Position numbers and translations under genes: made by a program
From: Paenibacillus odorifer
GTDB lineage: Bacteria > Bacillota > Bacilli > Paenibacillales > Paenibacillaceae
Assembly (NCBI RefSeq): GCF_000758725.1
Contig: NZ_CP009428.1
Coordinates: forward strand, 4,650,001 to 4,714,000
Direction: 5' to 3'
DNA length: 64,000 bases
The notes under the pieces: model-generated
Databases searched by the model: none
Told to the model about the DNA's origin: nothing
What the model saw: only the letters and a program-made list of their open reading frames with translations
Shown: positions 45,182-54,860 of the stretch, piece after piece
How positions within the stretch are numbered: position 1 is the stretch's first letter
How the letters are laid out: the number at the start of each line of letters is the position of its first letter

Positions 45182-46387
45182 TCATTTTTCCTTTAACAAT
45201 TTCGGCTCTAATCTCATTCCAACACTGCGAATATAGGCCTCTACAGAAACATCCACTTCCGCTTCCGCGAACACTGACTCCCAATCGTCCTTAACAGTCT
45301 CCCATGCTTTTGGATTTGTGCGCTTCAGTTCATTCCCGAAATTGAAAATATCGCATTTCATAGTTTGAGCAGCCTGTAAGGCTTGGGTTATTTCCTGTTT
45401 AGTTTTAAGAGCCACTTGTTGTTCCAACTGAACGATTACCTCTCTATCACTTAGCTCAATATAACTCTGTGCCTCACTAAGCGTCCCCTCTTCCACAACA
45501 TTTACATGAATGACGGGTACTTTATTGCGGAGTTCAATCTTAATTTTTGTTTTTGAATAATTAATGTTAACGGCTATCGAATCTTTAACCTCATTTGAAT
45601 CTACATTAATACTGGTTTCATTAATCTCGTTCTGTACCCATAGTGCCCCCCGAGCAAGAGGGCCATCCAGCCACCCCTGAAAAACCCCTTTTTTCAATAC
45701 GCTAAGCCCGCTCATTGTGACAAGTGCTTTTACTTTAGTTTGCTCCATCCCGGATTTTTTAGTTCCTTCTTCAGCGTCTCCAAGAATTCTGGCTCCGGAT
45801 ATCACCACTGACCCTTCTCCACTGAGACCATTAATTAGCTCAAAAACATTGATATCCCGGCTTTCTCCATATATTCTAGCGGTATTTTTACTCTTTTTAA
45901 TAATCCCAATTGCAGGCAGGCTTTCTACGGGAAGCAATAGTTTCAGAATAGAGGATGCTTCCGTATCTCTGGCTACAATAACATTCGTGTTGAGCCGCAG
46001 CTCATGGGACCTTTCAAAGATGTCAAAAATCCCATCAATACCGCTCTTCACTGTAGATTCGCCTAAAACTAATAGCTGCGTGTGTGCAAAAAACATCTGT
46101 CTTGCCGCCTTTTTTGAAGTCTTGCGAAAAGCGCCAAAGATCGTACGGTCCGTAGAAGAATAAATAGTGACCGTGGGTTGTCCGGTGCTAGCTCCTGCAC
46201 TTGTGGCTGTTGAGGATGGATTCACAATCTGAAAAGTAACATGATATTCCTCTTTATTCGGCACCTTATCCACACCTATACCAGTCACAATGCCTAAATT
46301 GTTTAATTCCCGACTGTTCCAGCAGCTTGTCAGCAACATTAAGCAGCATATACAAATAAATGAACGCATCATCCATCCGACCTTCAT
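45182..46387 (-). CDS. Germinant receptor lipoprotein subunit (GerAC family)
   Basis: 401 aa Ger(x)C protein. Lipobox LLTSC near residue 22, then WNSRELNNLGIVTGIGVDK, the conserved start of the mature subunit. The C-terminal domain from about residue 215 contains the family's YSKTKIKIEL-type strands. Anchored on the outer face of the spore inner membrane. ATG 46387 overlaps the gerAA stop by four bases; the Met-Met further in (46372/46369) are alternatives. Confidence 0.94.
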   Translation of the reverse strand: MKVGWMMRSFICICCLMLLTSCWNSRELNNLGIVTGIGVDKVPNKEEYHVTFQIVNPSSTATSAGASTGQPTVTIYSSTDRTIFGAFRKTSKKAARQMFFAHTQLLVLGESTVKSGIDGIFDIFERSHELRLNTNVIVARDTEASSILKLLLPVESLPAIGIIKKSKNTARIYGESRDINVFELINGLSGEGSVVISGARILGDAEEGTKKSGMEQTKVKALVTMSGLSVLKKGVFQGWLDGPLARGALWVQNEINETSINVDSNEVKDSIAVNINYSKTKIKIELRNKVPVIHVNVVEEGTLSEAQSYIELSDREVIVQLEQQVALKTKQEITQALQAAQTMKCDIFNFGNELKRTNPKAWETVKDDWESVFAEAEVDVSVEAYIRSVGMRLEPKLLKEK

Positions 46388-47898
46388 TTGCCACTCCCCG
46401 GCTTCCCATCATTCACCTTAAGTCGAGTATTATTTTTTTGGCTAACAAGACGCGGCCGAGTTTTCATATATTTCAAGGGCACACGCAAGATCGAGTCCTT
46501 CTGATTCTCAGCGATAAAAGGACCAAATGGAGACATATACGGAAAACCCAACGATTTCAAGCTACACATATGAGCAACCAAAATAAAAGTAAAGATCGTT
46601 ATTCCATAAAGCCCCATAAAGGCTGCGATAAACATAATGATGAAACGCAAGATACGTATGGAAAGAGCCATATTAAAAGCGGGAGTAGCAAAGCTGGATA
46701 TTCCTGTAAGTGAAACTACAATAACCATTGCAGGAGAGACAATACCGGCTTGTACGGCTGCCTGTCCTAACACTAAGCCCCCAATGATCGACACAGTTTG
46801 GCCTATAGGGGATGGCATACGAATTCCTGCTTCACGTATAATCTCAAAGGTAAATTCCATCAGCATAGCCTCAATAAAAGCCGGAAATGGAACCCCCTCC
46901 CTTTGTGAAGCAAAATTAATAAGTAAGGCCGTTGGGATCATTTCTTGATGAAAGGTTAGAATTGCAATAAATAACGCTGGGCCAAATAACGAAATAACAA
47001 GGCAAATAAATCTCAATAATCGGATCAAAGTCGTGATATCATAACGCTGGTAATAATCTTCTACGGCATGTAAAAACATAAAAAAGGTTGTAGGTGCAAT
47101 CAGCACAAACGGGGTCCCGTCCACAAAAATAGCAACTCGACCTTCTAAAAGATTTCCTGCAACACTGTCAGGACGTTCCGTATTATATAATGTTGGGAAT
47201 GGAGAAAAGGGAGTATCTTCTAAAAATTGCTCAATGTATCCAGATTCCAGAATCCCGTCTATATCAATGCTTTGCAGCTTAGTTCTGAGCTCCTTTAAGG
47301 TATTATCATTGACGATTCCATGAATATACATAATAGATACATTCGTTTGCGTGACGTCACCTATCTTCATCGACTCCACCCAGAGATTAGGGCTTTTTAT
47401 TTTCCTGCGCACCAGAGAGATATTCGTCCCAATAGATTCTGTGAAGCCTTCCTTGGAGCCACGAATGGCTACTTGAGTTGTAGCGTCCGATACCGCTCTA
47501 ACCTCACCGCCGCTTGTATTCCCTCTGATAGCTGCCCTTATCCCGTTGACCCAAAGAATGGTATCACCAGAGAATAAAGCCTCAAAAAGCACATCCCAAT
47601 CTTCAAGTGTCTGTTCTTCTCCGATCCCTCTCGCCACTTCTTTCATATACAAAAAGATATCTTCAGCGGATGTTACCACCGGGTTTTCTTCACTTAGCTT
47701 ATCGAACGACATCGCATGCTCCACAAACTCGTTGACCATTAATTTTTCTATTAATCCCTCAATATATACAGCAGCTACCTCAACCTGTGTGGTAGTGGAT
47801 TTAATTCTACGAATAACAATATCAGGGCTATGGCCAAGCCTTTCTTGAAGCTCTTTAAGATTATCGTCCAAAATAGTAGAGTTAAAGGGGTCCATCAT
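46384..47898 (-). CDS. Germinant receptor subunit (GerAA family)
   Basis: 504 aa from ATG 47898, five bases after GGAGG (ATG 47895 and GTG 47904 are alternatives). Soluble N-terminal domain (GSKEGFTESIGTNISLVRRK near 150), the LEGRVAIFVDGTPFVL signature, then four to five membrane helices. Normal length, with no N-terminal repeats, unlike the SpoVAF at 18-20 kb. First gene of gerA-C-B; expected forespore SigG expression, though I could not place a convincing SigG promoter. Confidence 0.94.
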   Translation of the reverse strand: MMDPFNSTILDDNLKELQERLGHSPDIVIRRIKSTTTQVEVAAVYIEGLIEKLMVNEFVEHAMSFDKLSEENPVVTSAEDIFLYMKEVARGIGEEQTLEDWDVLFEALFSGDTILWVNGIRAAIRGNTSGGEVRAVSDATTQVAIRGSKEGFTESIGTNISLVRRKIKSPNLWVESMKIGDVTQTNVSIMYIHGIVNDNTLKELRTKLQSIDIDGILESGYIEQFLEDTPFSPFPTLYNTERPDSVAGNLLEGRVAIFVDGTPFVLIAPTTFFMFLHAVEDYYQRYDITTLIRLLRFICLVISLFGPALFIAILTFHQEMIPTALLINFASQREGVPFPAFIEAMLMEFTFEIIREAGIRMPSPIGQTVSIIGGLVLGQAAVQAGIVSPAMVIVVSLTGISSFATPAFNMALSIRILRFIIMFIAAFMGLYGITIFTFILVAHMCSLKSLGFPYMSPFGPFIAENQKDSILRVPLKYMKTRPRLVSQKNNTRLKVNDGKPGSGK

Positions 47899-47990
47899 TA
47901 ACACCTCCTGCTCATACTATTTGTTCTACACCGCTTTTTTATGCAACAAATGGAATCTATAACCTCCCTTAACTTGGAATATAAATACGC

Positions 47991-48038
47991 AAAAGGGATG
48001 TCCTTGAGCTACTATAGCTCAGCGAACATCCCCTTTTA
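47991..48038. terminator. Terminator after lipoprotein 2
   Basis: AAAAGGGATGTCCTTGAGCTA / TAGCTCAGCGAACATCCCCTTTT type hairpin (20-base arms with mismatches); symmetrical A and T flanks. Confidence 0.8.
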
Positions 48039-48054
48039 CTCTTTTGAAATTAAC

Positions 48055-49080
48055 TTATTGAAGAGACTTCAGCAACGTAACTATCTCATCCAGCTGCTTG
48101 TCCAGCGCATAAGCATCGGATAGATAATAAGTTTTTAGATCGTAGGTGAATACATGACCCGACTTGACAGCAGGTAGGTTCTGCCAGAAGACACTGTCCA
48201 GAATGTCCAGCTTATCCTGCTCCACACCACAGCTGAAGCCTTGGAAGATATAATCAGCTTCACCTAAGTACTCGGGCAACGCTTCAAGTGAGAGGGAAGC
48301 CCAGCCTTCTTTAAAGGCTGCCTCTTGGACAAGATCAGGTGCATGCAGCCCCAATCCGTTATATATAATCTCTCCACCGCGCCCATATGACGAACCGTAT
48401 AAATACAGCTCTTTACCGGCAATTTCAAAGATCGCCACCTTTTTGTCAGCTGCGATCAGATCAGCCAATTCCGCTTTTTTCGCTTCCAGCTTCTGATTGA
48501 AATCCGCCACCCACTTTACAGCCTGCTGCTCCTTGTTCAAGATTTTCCCGATCTCGATCAATCGTTCCTTATAGTCGTATTTGCCCCAAGGAATAAAGAC
48601 AGTCGGAGCAATCTTAGAGATTTGCTCATAGGTATCTTCCTGATAAGTGATAATCAAGTCCGGTTCGAGGCTCGTTATTTTCTCCAGGGACACCGTCATG
48701 TCATCGCCTACTACTTCTACACCTGTCAGCGCCTCTTTGAAATATGGATGGTTCAAGATGTCATTCCCGGCAACGGCAATGGGCGTCACGCCAAGCGTCA
48801 GAAGATCACCAATAAAGTCTTGTACCGGAATCACAACTCTTTGTGGATTGCGTGGGATCTGCACCGGGCCTTTGTCGCTTTCGTACGTCCAATACTCTGC
48901 ATCAGCAGCCGGCTCCGTGCTGGCAACTACAGAATCATTAGTGCTTTTAGCCACTTCAGCCGACGTGCTAGCTGGAGCATTCCCCTGATTAGCAGCTTGT
49001 CCGCATGCGCTCAACAGCAGCACCAGCGTAAGCATAACAGCTATCATGCTTGTTTTTCCTAACGATATAATTCTGTACAA
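48055..49080 (-). CDS. Iron-siderophore-binding lipoprotein 2
   Basis: 341 aa from TTG 49080, seven bases after GGGGG; the frame is open to 49173 through the Fur box. Lipobox LLLSAC, Thr/Ser/Ala linker, class III binding domain (RVVIPVQDFIGDLLTLGV, EPDLIITY, VKSGHVFTYDLKTYY). Its regulator upstream is frameshifted, so its inducible control may be lost. Overall fold and length equal lipoprotein 1. Confidence 0.92.
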   Translation of the reverse strand: MYRIISLGKTSMIAVMLTLVLLLSACGQAANQGNAPASTSAEVAKSTNDSVVASTEPAADAEYWTYESDKGPVQIPRNPQRVVIPVQDFIGDLLTLGVTPIAVAGNDILNHPYFKEALTGVEVVGDDMTVSLEKITSLEPDLIITYQEDTYEQISKIAPTVFIPWGKYDYKERLIEIGKILNKEQQAVKWVADFNQKLEAKKAELADLIAADKKVAIFEIAGKELYLYGSSYGRGGEIIYNGLGLHAPDLVQEAAFKEGWASLSLEALPEYLGEADYIFQGFSCGVEQDKLDILDSVFWQNLPAVKSGHVFTYDLKTYYLSDAYALDKQLDEIVTLLKSLQ

Positions 49081-49111
49081 TGTAAATCCCCCTTGAGACT
49101 TTATATTATTA

Positions 49112-49132
49112 TGATATTGATAATCAATATCA
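49112..49132 (-). promoter_or_regulatory. Fur box before lipoprotein 2
   Basis: TGATATTGATAATCAATATCA, a perfect-palindrome Fur site 31 bases before the start codon (quoted in two overlapping parts: TGATATTGATAATC and GATAATCAATATCA). Confidence 0.85.
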
Positions 49133-49212
49133 TTAAGATCTTTGTTTAATATACCGTCTCCGCGGGAAAACATATATACACGCTAATACATCAATTAAGC
49201 TATGGACGATTG

Positions 49213-50837
49213 TCAGCTTAATTTATGGCCGGTTAACAAATCTGTCTGTATTTCCAGCTGGCGTTCGAGCGCAAGCCCTTCGCTGCCCCAAAATTCCTCA
49301 AGCTTCAGGTAATATATGCATTCATTCCTGAATGCTGGAAGATTGCGCCAAACCGCGCTTTTACTAATGCGTTTACGTGTTCTCGACATCCAGTCCTCTT
49401 GTCCTGATACAACCACAAACATATGGTCAGCCGCGTATATTGGCAATTCCGACAGTGAGATGCATAAATGATCATTCCGCTCCAGAACATCTGACCTTAC
49501 CTTGTCCGGTGGAGTTACCCCCAGCATTGGATACAGATTGTACACCCCTCGGGCTGTATAATTCCAGATATAAATACTGTTATCTTGCCTAATCTCATAC
49601 ACCGCTACCGTTTCACCAGATTCAATTAATGAGGACAAGCGCTGCTTGGCCAAATCTATTTTCAAATGATAGTGCCTTATCCATGCCTCTGCCCGCTCCT
49701 CTTCTCCCAGCAGTCTGCCGAATAAACGAATCTGTTCCAGGCGGTCCATTTTATCACACTCCACAGTAACTAGTGGACCCAACTTTTCCATGCATTTAAG
49801 CTGACGAGGGCTCAGATAGGTCGGTGCAATAACTAGATCGGCATCTAGCCCAGACCAGTCCGCTTCCGCCGGACATCCCTGCAACTCAAATGATCGCACA
49901 CCCGCCAGTTCCGGCAGCAAAAGCAAGGAGTAGTTCATCACATCTTCTTCAACCGCGACAGGCTTCACTCCCAGCGCAAGTAAATCCCCTAAAAATTGTA
50001 ACGCTACTATCCGCTTCGGTTTGGGACGTAAACGGAATTCTGTTGGGGTCATCCCGGTGACTTGCTTGAATTTGCGGCTCAGATATAGTCCATCTGTATA
50101 GCCTACTTTTTGCGAAATTTCCTGTATTGTTGCTTTGCTGGACATCAAGTGTTTTTTCGCTTTATTTACTCTTAAATGAGTTACATATTCGGTGAAGCTC
50201 CAACCCGTCTGCTTGCGAACCATACTGAGAAATAACGAGGATTGAAGCCCATCATTCGAGACATCATCTCCCGCGTAATCTCCCTTTGGAAATTCTGGTG
50301 GATATAAGAGAGCATTCTGAAATATGAACTATCCGTAATGTCTGCTTCAGCGTCAGCCTCTACGACCAGTTGATGTAGCTGATACAGCAAGGATTGAATT
50401 CTATCTGCCTGTGCTTCTAAATTATTGGCAGCAACATCTTCCAATTCGCTGAATAAGCGGGTTATTTTATTCGTCGTACGTATAGGTAAAATCCCATTGA
50501 CCGGAAAAATTTCACGGCAAAGTCCATAGACCAATTCTTGCTCCGTGCTATTGCTTAGCCCATATACCTCATAGGAAATTGCTAGAACAGAGATAACAGT
50601 CTCTAATGGAGCATTAATTTGATAAGTCGCACCTGCGCTTAGAAAAAGAATTTCACCATTTTTCAGAGCTACTGTCTCTCCTTCTATGGTTATTTGAACG
50701 ATAGCTTCTATTGGTGTCAGGAAGAGTGGGGACTGGGCAATCTGGGGTTTATTGATGTGACCGCCGCCGCATTGGCGTTTCCCTGCCTCTTTTAACAGAT
50801 AAATTCTATGAACCGGGTTATTATTTGATAGCTTCAT
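49213..50837 (-). pseudogene. Frameshifted AraC regulator with siderophore-binding-like domain (Btr type)
   Basis: Two frames encode consecutive parts of one protein. 50837-50181 gives the N-terminal part and the first half of the AraC domain up to GFNPRYFSVWF; 50223-49213 continues with RKQTGWSFTEYVTHLRV, the second helix-turn-helix and the binding-protein-like domain. Adding one C after TTC near 50217 (TGG TTC CGC AAG) restores a single frame of about 540 codons, the length of the intact relative at 40962-42548. As read, the first product ends in a nonsense tail and lacks the second DNA-binding motif. Either a real recent mutation or a base-calling error. Confidence 0.85.
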
Positions 50838-50883
50838 TCCTGCTCCCTTCCAGACTGCTAGACTTAATAACCCATAAAATAGA

Positions 50884-50944
50884 AAGCAAGCGTATAAGGG
50901 TTCTCTCCGCTCGAAATGGATAAGATCCCCTATACGCTTTATAT
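50884..50944 (-). terminator. Terminator of the permease-ABC-reductase operon
   Basis: AAAGCGTATAGGGG / CCCTTATACGCTT hairpin, then GCTTTCT on the minus strand. Confidence 0.7.
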
Positions 50945-50981
50945 AAAACTTCAGATTTTATGGTTTGAGAAGCCTCTATCC

Positions 50982-52022
50982 TTAGTGGTCGTCAACGACT
51001 CCAAGCGCTTTATTCTTCTCTTTGAACCGTTCATTGTGAGAAGATACGTAAGCGACTTTGGCCGCGGTCGGGTCAATGTACAGCTTTGCGCTATTAAGCG
51101 CCAGAGCCGCATCAGTGAAAGCGCCTGCGATCAAACGAACCTTGCTCGCATAATCCACAAAGTCACCTGCTGCGAATATACCCGGAAGATTGGTCTCCAG
51201 CTTATCAGTTACATTCGCACACCACTCGCCCATATCAAGGCCCCATTCTTTTAACGGACCAAAATCGCTCTTCAGACCATGATTCACAATGACAGCATCC
51301 ACTTCAAACTGCTCTGTTTCACCTGTCTCTATATGGCTGATCGTAACCTGATCTATCGTTTCACCATTACTGCTGTGTAATTGGCTTACTGCATATGGCG
51401 CACGGACATTGACTGAGGATTCCTTCATCCGCACAATGTTTTTCTCATGTCCGCCAAACTGTTCGCGGCGATGCGCAATCGTCACACTTGCAGCGATGGG
51501 CTCCAATTCATTCGCCCAATCTACTGCGGAGTTGCCTCCACCGGAGATTAGCACTCTTTTACCGCGGAACGGCTCCAGCTCTTGAACGGTATAATGAAGA
51601 TTCGTCACCTCATAACGATCTGCACCTTCAATTTCAAGCTTTGCCATCTGTAGAATTCCGTAACCAATTGCCAAAATGACTGTGCGGGTCCAATGTTGTT
51701 CCCCAGTAGAAGAGGTCAAGATGTACGTCCCATCTTCTTGTCTCTCTTGATTCATAATTTGCTGACCCAGCACAATAGTCGGATCGAAGGTTTGAGCTTG
51801 CTCCTTGAGCTGACCGATCAGTTGATGGCAAAGAGTTGGGGTTACGCCTCCTACATCCCAGATCATTTTTTCGGGATAAATAAGCATTCTTCCTCCGAGC
51901 TCATCCTTCGCTTCAATTAACTTTGTCTTCAAGTCTCTCATTCCACTATAAAAAGCTGTATACATCCCAGCAGGTCCGCCACCAATAATGGTTACATCGT
52001 ATAATTCCAGTTGTTTATTCAT
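50982..52022 (-). CDS. Ferredoxin-NADP reductase (YumC type)
   Basis: 346 aa, thioredoxin-reductase-like flavoprotein without the CxxC pair. FAD motif GGGPAGMYTAFYSG near residue 13, NAD(P) motif GGGNSAVDWANE near 160, and GIFAAGDFVDY near 285. YumC-type enzymes pass electrons from NADPH to ferredoxin. It follows the ABC gene by 42 bases at the end of a Fur-controlled siderophore permease operon, so a role in reducing ferric siderophore, directly or through a ferredoxin, is a reasonable inference. GGAGGG precedes ATG 52022. Confidence 0.93.
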   Translation of the reverse strand: MNKQLELYDVTIIGGGPAGMYTAFYSGMRDLKTKLIEAKDELGGRMLIYPEKMIWDVGGVTPTLCHQLIGQLKEQAQTFDPTIVLGQQIMNQERQEDGTYILTSSTGEQHWTRTVILAIGYGILQMAKLEIEGADRYEVTNLHYTVQELEPFRGKRVLISGGGNSAVDWANELEPIAASVTIAHRREQFGGHEKNIVRMKESSVNVRAPYAVSQLHSSNGETIDQVTISHIETGETEQFEVDAVIVNHGLKSDFGPLKEWGLDMGEWCANVTDKLETNLPGIFAAGDFVDYASKVRLIAGAFTDAALALNSAKLYIDPTAAKVAYVSSHNERFKEKNKALGVVDDH

Positions 52023-52064
52023 CGTGTCCCTCCAAAATTATATTCTAGTGATCCCTTCAGCTAC

Positions 52065-53780
52065 TTAAGCTCCAAACTGCGCTTCATGCAATCGGCTGTA
52101 AATTCCGGCAGTCTGCAGCAGTTCCTCATGCTTACCTTGTTCTGCGATGCCGCCTTCCGCAACGACAACAATACGGTCCGCATTTCTGATCGTTGCAAGG
52201 CGATGAGCAATAACAAGTGTTGTGCGTCCTTCAGACAACTCGGCGAGAGCCTCTTGTATAGCGGACTCCGTTTCAGTATCCAATGCAGAGGTTGCTTCGT
52301 CCAAAATGAGAATCGTCGGATTCTTCAAGAACATCCGGGCGATGGACAACCTCTGCTTCTGGCCGCCAGAAAGCTTGACGCCTCTCTCACCGATCATTGT
52401 ATCCAGCCCAGCAGGCTGAGATTTGATCAGTTCTTCCAGCTGAGCGCGTCCCGCAGCCTCCCAGATTTCTTCATCGGAAGCTCCCAATCTGCCGTAAGCA
52501 ATGTTCTCACGGATGGTTCCGTCAAACAGAAATACATCTTGTTGTACAATCCCGATATGGGAACGAAGTGATTCTAACGTCATGGAGCGAATATCTATTC
52601 CATCAATAGAGATGTTGCCTTCGCTTACATCGTAAAAGCGTGGCAGCAAGCTGCAAAGTGTTGTCTTACCAGCACCGGATGGACCCACAAGTGCAACCGT
52701 CTCTCCTGCCGAAATCGATAAGTTCACATTGGTTAGCACCTTTTCTTTATCACTATAAGCAAAAGCTACATCCTGGAAGGTTATATTCCCTGACAGATGA
52801 GACACTGGCTTAGCGTCTTTTGCGTCATCAACATCTGGCTCCGTCTCCAGCAGTTCAAGATAACGTTTGAAACCAGCGATCCCTTTAGGATAGGTCTCAA
52901 TGACCGAGTTAATCTGTTGCAAAGGTCCTAAGAAGACATTAGACAACATCACAAAAGCAATAAATTCACCGTAAGTCATTTGCTTCTGGATTACAAAATA
53001 GGTTCCGCACACGAGTACGAATAATGAGACCAGTTTCATAAGCACAAAGCTAAAGGATGAATTCCAAGCCATAATTCGATAGGTCATAAGCTTCGTAATA
53101 CGGAAGCGTTCGTTATTAACTGCAAAACGGGAAATTTCATGATTCTCATTAGCAAAAGCTTGCACAACACGGATCCCACTTACATTGTTTTCTACGCGTG
53201 CGTTATAGTCAGCAATGTCCGCGAACATGATGTGGAACGCTTTGGACATTTTGCGACTGAAGTACATGGATAAATAAATCATCAGCGGGACAATTACAAA
53301 GGTTAGAATAGCTAATTGCCAATTGATGCTAAGCATGATACCGAATACACCAAGCAGCGTCATCACTGCTATGAATAAATCTTCAGGACCATGGTGGGCA
53401 ATCTCACCGATGTCCATCAGATCATTTGTCATCCGCGAGACCAAATGGCCTGTTTTGTTATTATCGAAGAAGTTGAAAGAGAGCTTCTGCACACGATCAA
53501 ATAGCTTTTTTCTCATATCCGACTCGATATTGATCCCCAGCTTATGCCCCCAATAAGTAACGACAAAATGCATAAAGGCGCTGACGATATATATCCCCAG
53601 CAAACCGAGGCAAGAATAGAGAATCCATTTCCAATTCCCACTTGGCAGCATATCATCCACTACCCGGTTAACCGCCAGCGGGAAGACTAGTTCCAGCAGT
53701 GCAGCAGCAATAGCACAGGAGAAATCAAGAATAAACAATCCCTTATAGGGTCTATAGTAAGAAAAAAAACGACGCAACAT
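52065..53780 (-). CDS. Exporter-fold ABC transporter (fused membrane and ATPase domains)
   Basis: 571 aa from ATG 53780 (GGAAGGAG about 12 bases upstream; the frame is open to 53813). Six-helix ABC exporter membrane domain (about 15-310), then an ATPase with Walker A GPSGAGKTTL, signature LSGGQKQRLS and Walker B ILILDEATSALD. A half-transporter that must dimerise. It lies between the FecCD permeases and the reductase, 42 bases from each. Family assignment alone would say 'multidrug ABC'; context suggests siderophore export, recycling or an YbtPQ/IrtAB-like importer. Confidence 0.92.
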   Translation of the reverse strand: MLRRFFSYYRPYKGLFILDFSCAIAAALLELVFPLAVNRVVDDMLPSGNWKWILYSCLGLLGIYIVSAFMHFVVTYWGHKLGINIESDMRKKLFDRVQKLSFNFFDNNKTGHLVSRMTNDLMDIGEIAHHGPEDLFIAVMTLLGVFGIMLSINWQLAILTFVIVPLMIYLSMYFSRKMSKAFHIMFADIADYNARVENNVSGIRVVQAFANENHEISRFAVNNERFRITKLMTYRIMAWNSSFSFVLMKLVSLFVLVCGTYFVIQKQMTYGEFIAFVMLSNVFLGPLQQINSVIETYPKGIAGFKRYLELLETEPDVDDAKDAKPVSHLSGNITFQDVAFAYSDKEKVLTNVNLSISAGETVALVGPSGAGKTTLCSLLPRFYDVSEGNISIDGIDIRSMTLESLRSHIGIVQQDVFLFDGTIRENIAYGRLGASDEEIWEAAGRAQLEELIKSQPAGLDTMIGERGVKLSGGQKQRLSIARMFLKNPTILILDEATSALDTETESAIQEALAELSEGRTTLVIAHRLATIRNADRIVVVAEGGIAEQGKHEELLQTAGIYSRLHEAQFGA

Positions 53781-53822
53781 TGTAAAAATTCGCTCCTTCC
53801 GGTGATTGACCATCCTCTTTCA

Positions 53823-54860
53823 TCAAGATTTAGTACGGGCTAGCAAATACAAAAAGTATGGCGCTCCAATTACAGCAACAACAATTCCAGTGGGGATCTC
53901 AGATGGCTGTAAGATCCAGCGCCCAATGGTATCCGCTATAATAACTAGCAGTGAGCCGAGCAGCGCTGAGGTTGGCAGCATGAGCTGATGTTTGGGTCCA
54001 ACTAGTCGTCTCGCCAAATGGGGGCCGACAAGGCCGACAAAGCCAATCCCACCACTCACAGCAACACTTGCCGCAGCTAGACCAACCGCAGCCGCAAGAA
54101 GCCGGAATTGTTCTTTCGTTACAGCAGCCCCAAGTCCTACAGCTGTCTGTTCACCCAAATTAAGGACGTTCATTACCCTTGCTTTATAGATGACATACGG
54201 CACGAGAATTACGATCCACGGTAGTAAAGAAAGTACAAACTTCCAGCTTGTGCCCCAAATACTTCCTGCAAGCCAAGTAGCCACAAACTGATACTTCTCC
54301 GGATCCAGCCGAAGAGTCAGCACGATCATCGCTGCACTCATTCCAGCTGCAACCGCTACACCGGTCAGCAACAGTCGCATGGGTTTTATTCCTTCATGCC
54401 GATTATAAGCTAAGACATAGATCAAGGCAGCAGTAATTCCCGCACCAACAAACGCCACCATAGGCAGCAGATACACCGGAGCCGCGGTTGCCGTCGGATA
54501 AAAAGATATTAACAGCATAACCATAATTCCTGCACCAGCGTTAATCCCTAAGATGCCGGGGTCGGCCAAAGCATTACGAAAGACGCCCTGCATCACAGCT
54601 CCGGATACAGCCAAACCTGCGCCTATCAGAACGGAGATCACAATACGCGGTAGCCGAAATTGAAACAAGATTAACTCTTGCTTATCCGTCCCTTTACCGA
54701 ATAACGTATTAAGCAGCTCCATAGGTGTCAAACGTATGTATCCTGTATTCATACTAATAATAAAAGCAATAACAATCAGTACAGCTAAAATAATCATTAT
54801 AACTAAGCCACGTTTATTTTTGGCGGCTTGGAAGGAATCGAATGAAGTTTTCTCTATCAT
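53823..54860 (-). CDS. FecCD-family ferric siderophore permease subunit 2
   Basis: 345 aa, ten membrane helices of the BtuC/FecCD fold with GAVMQGVFRNALADPGILG and GGIGFVGLVGPHLARRLVG. Forms a heterodimeric channel with the upstream subunit. GGAGGG precedes ATG 54860, which overlaps the upstream stop by one base. No cognate ATPase gene (FhuC/YusV) is in the window. Confidence 0.94.
   Translation of the reverse strand: MIEKTSFDSFQAAKNKRGLVIMIILAVLIVIAFIISMNTGYIRLTPMELLNTLFGKGTDKQELILFQFRLPRIVISVLIGAGLAVSGAVMQGVFRNALADPGILGINAGAGIMVMLLISFYPTATAAPVYLLPMVAFVGAGITAALIYVLAYNRHEGIKPMRLLLTGVAVAAGMSAAMIVLTLRLDPEKYQFVATWLAGSIWGTSWKFVLSLLPWIVILVPYVIYKARVMNVLNLGEQTAVGLGAAVTKEQFRLLAAAVGLAAASVAVSGGIGFVGLVGPHLARRLVGPKHQLMLPTSALLGSLLVIIADTIGRWILQPSEIPTGIVVAVIGAPYFLYLLARTKS

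Noticed and set aside
47899..47990. SigG promoter before gerAA
   Set aside because: A GCATA -35-like element exists but no CATWHTA -10 at the right spacing.
43796..48038. Ger operon region as a mobile insertion into the iron locus
   Set aside because: No flanking repeats, transposase, integrase or change in codon style was visible.
48622..49062. Plus frames of 146 and 113 codons across lipoprotein 2
   Set aside because: Antisense to an intact lipoprotein gene with Fur box and lipobox.
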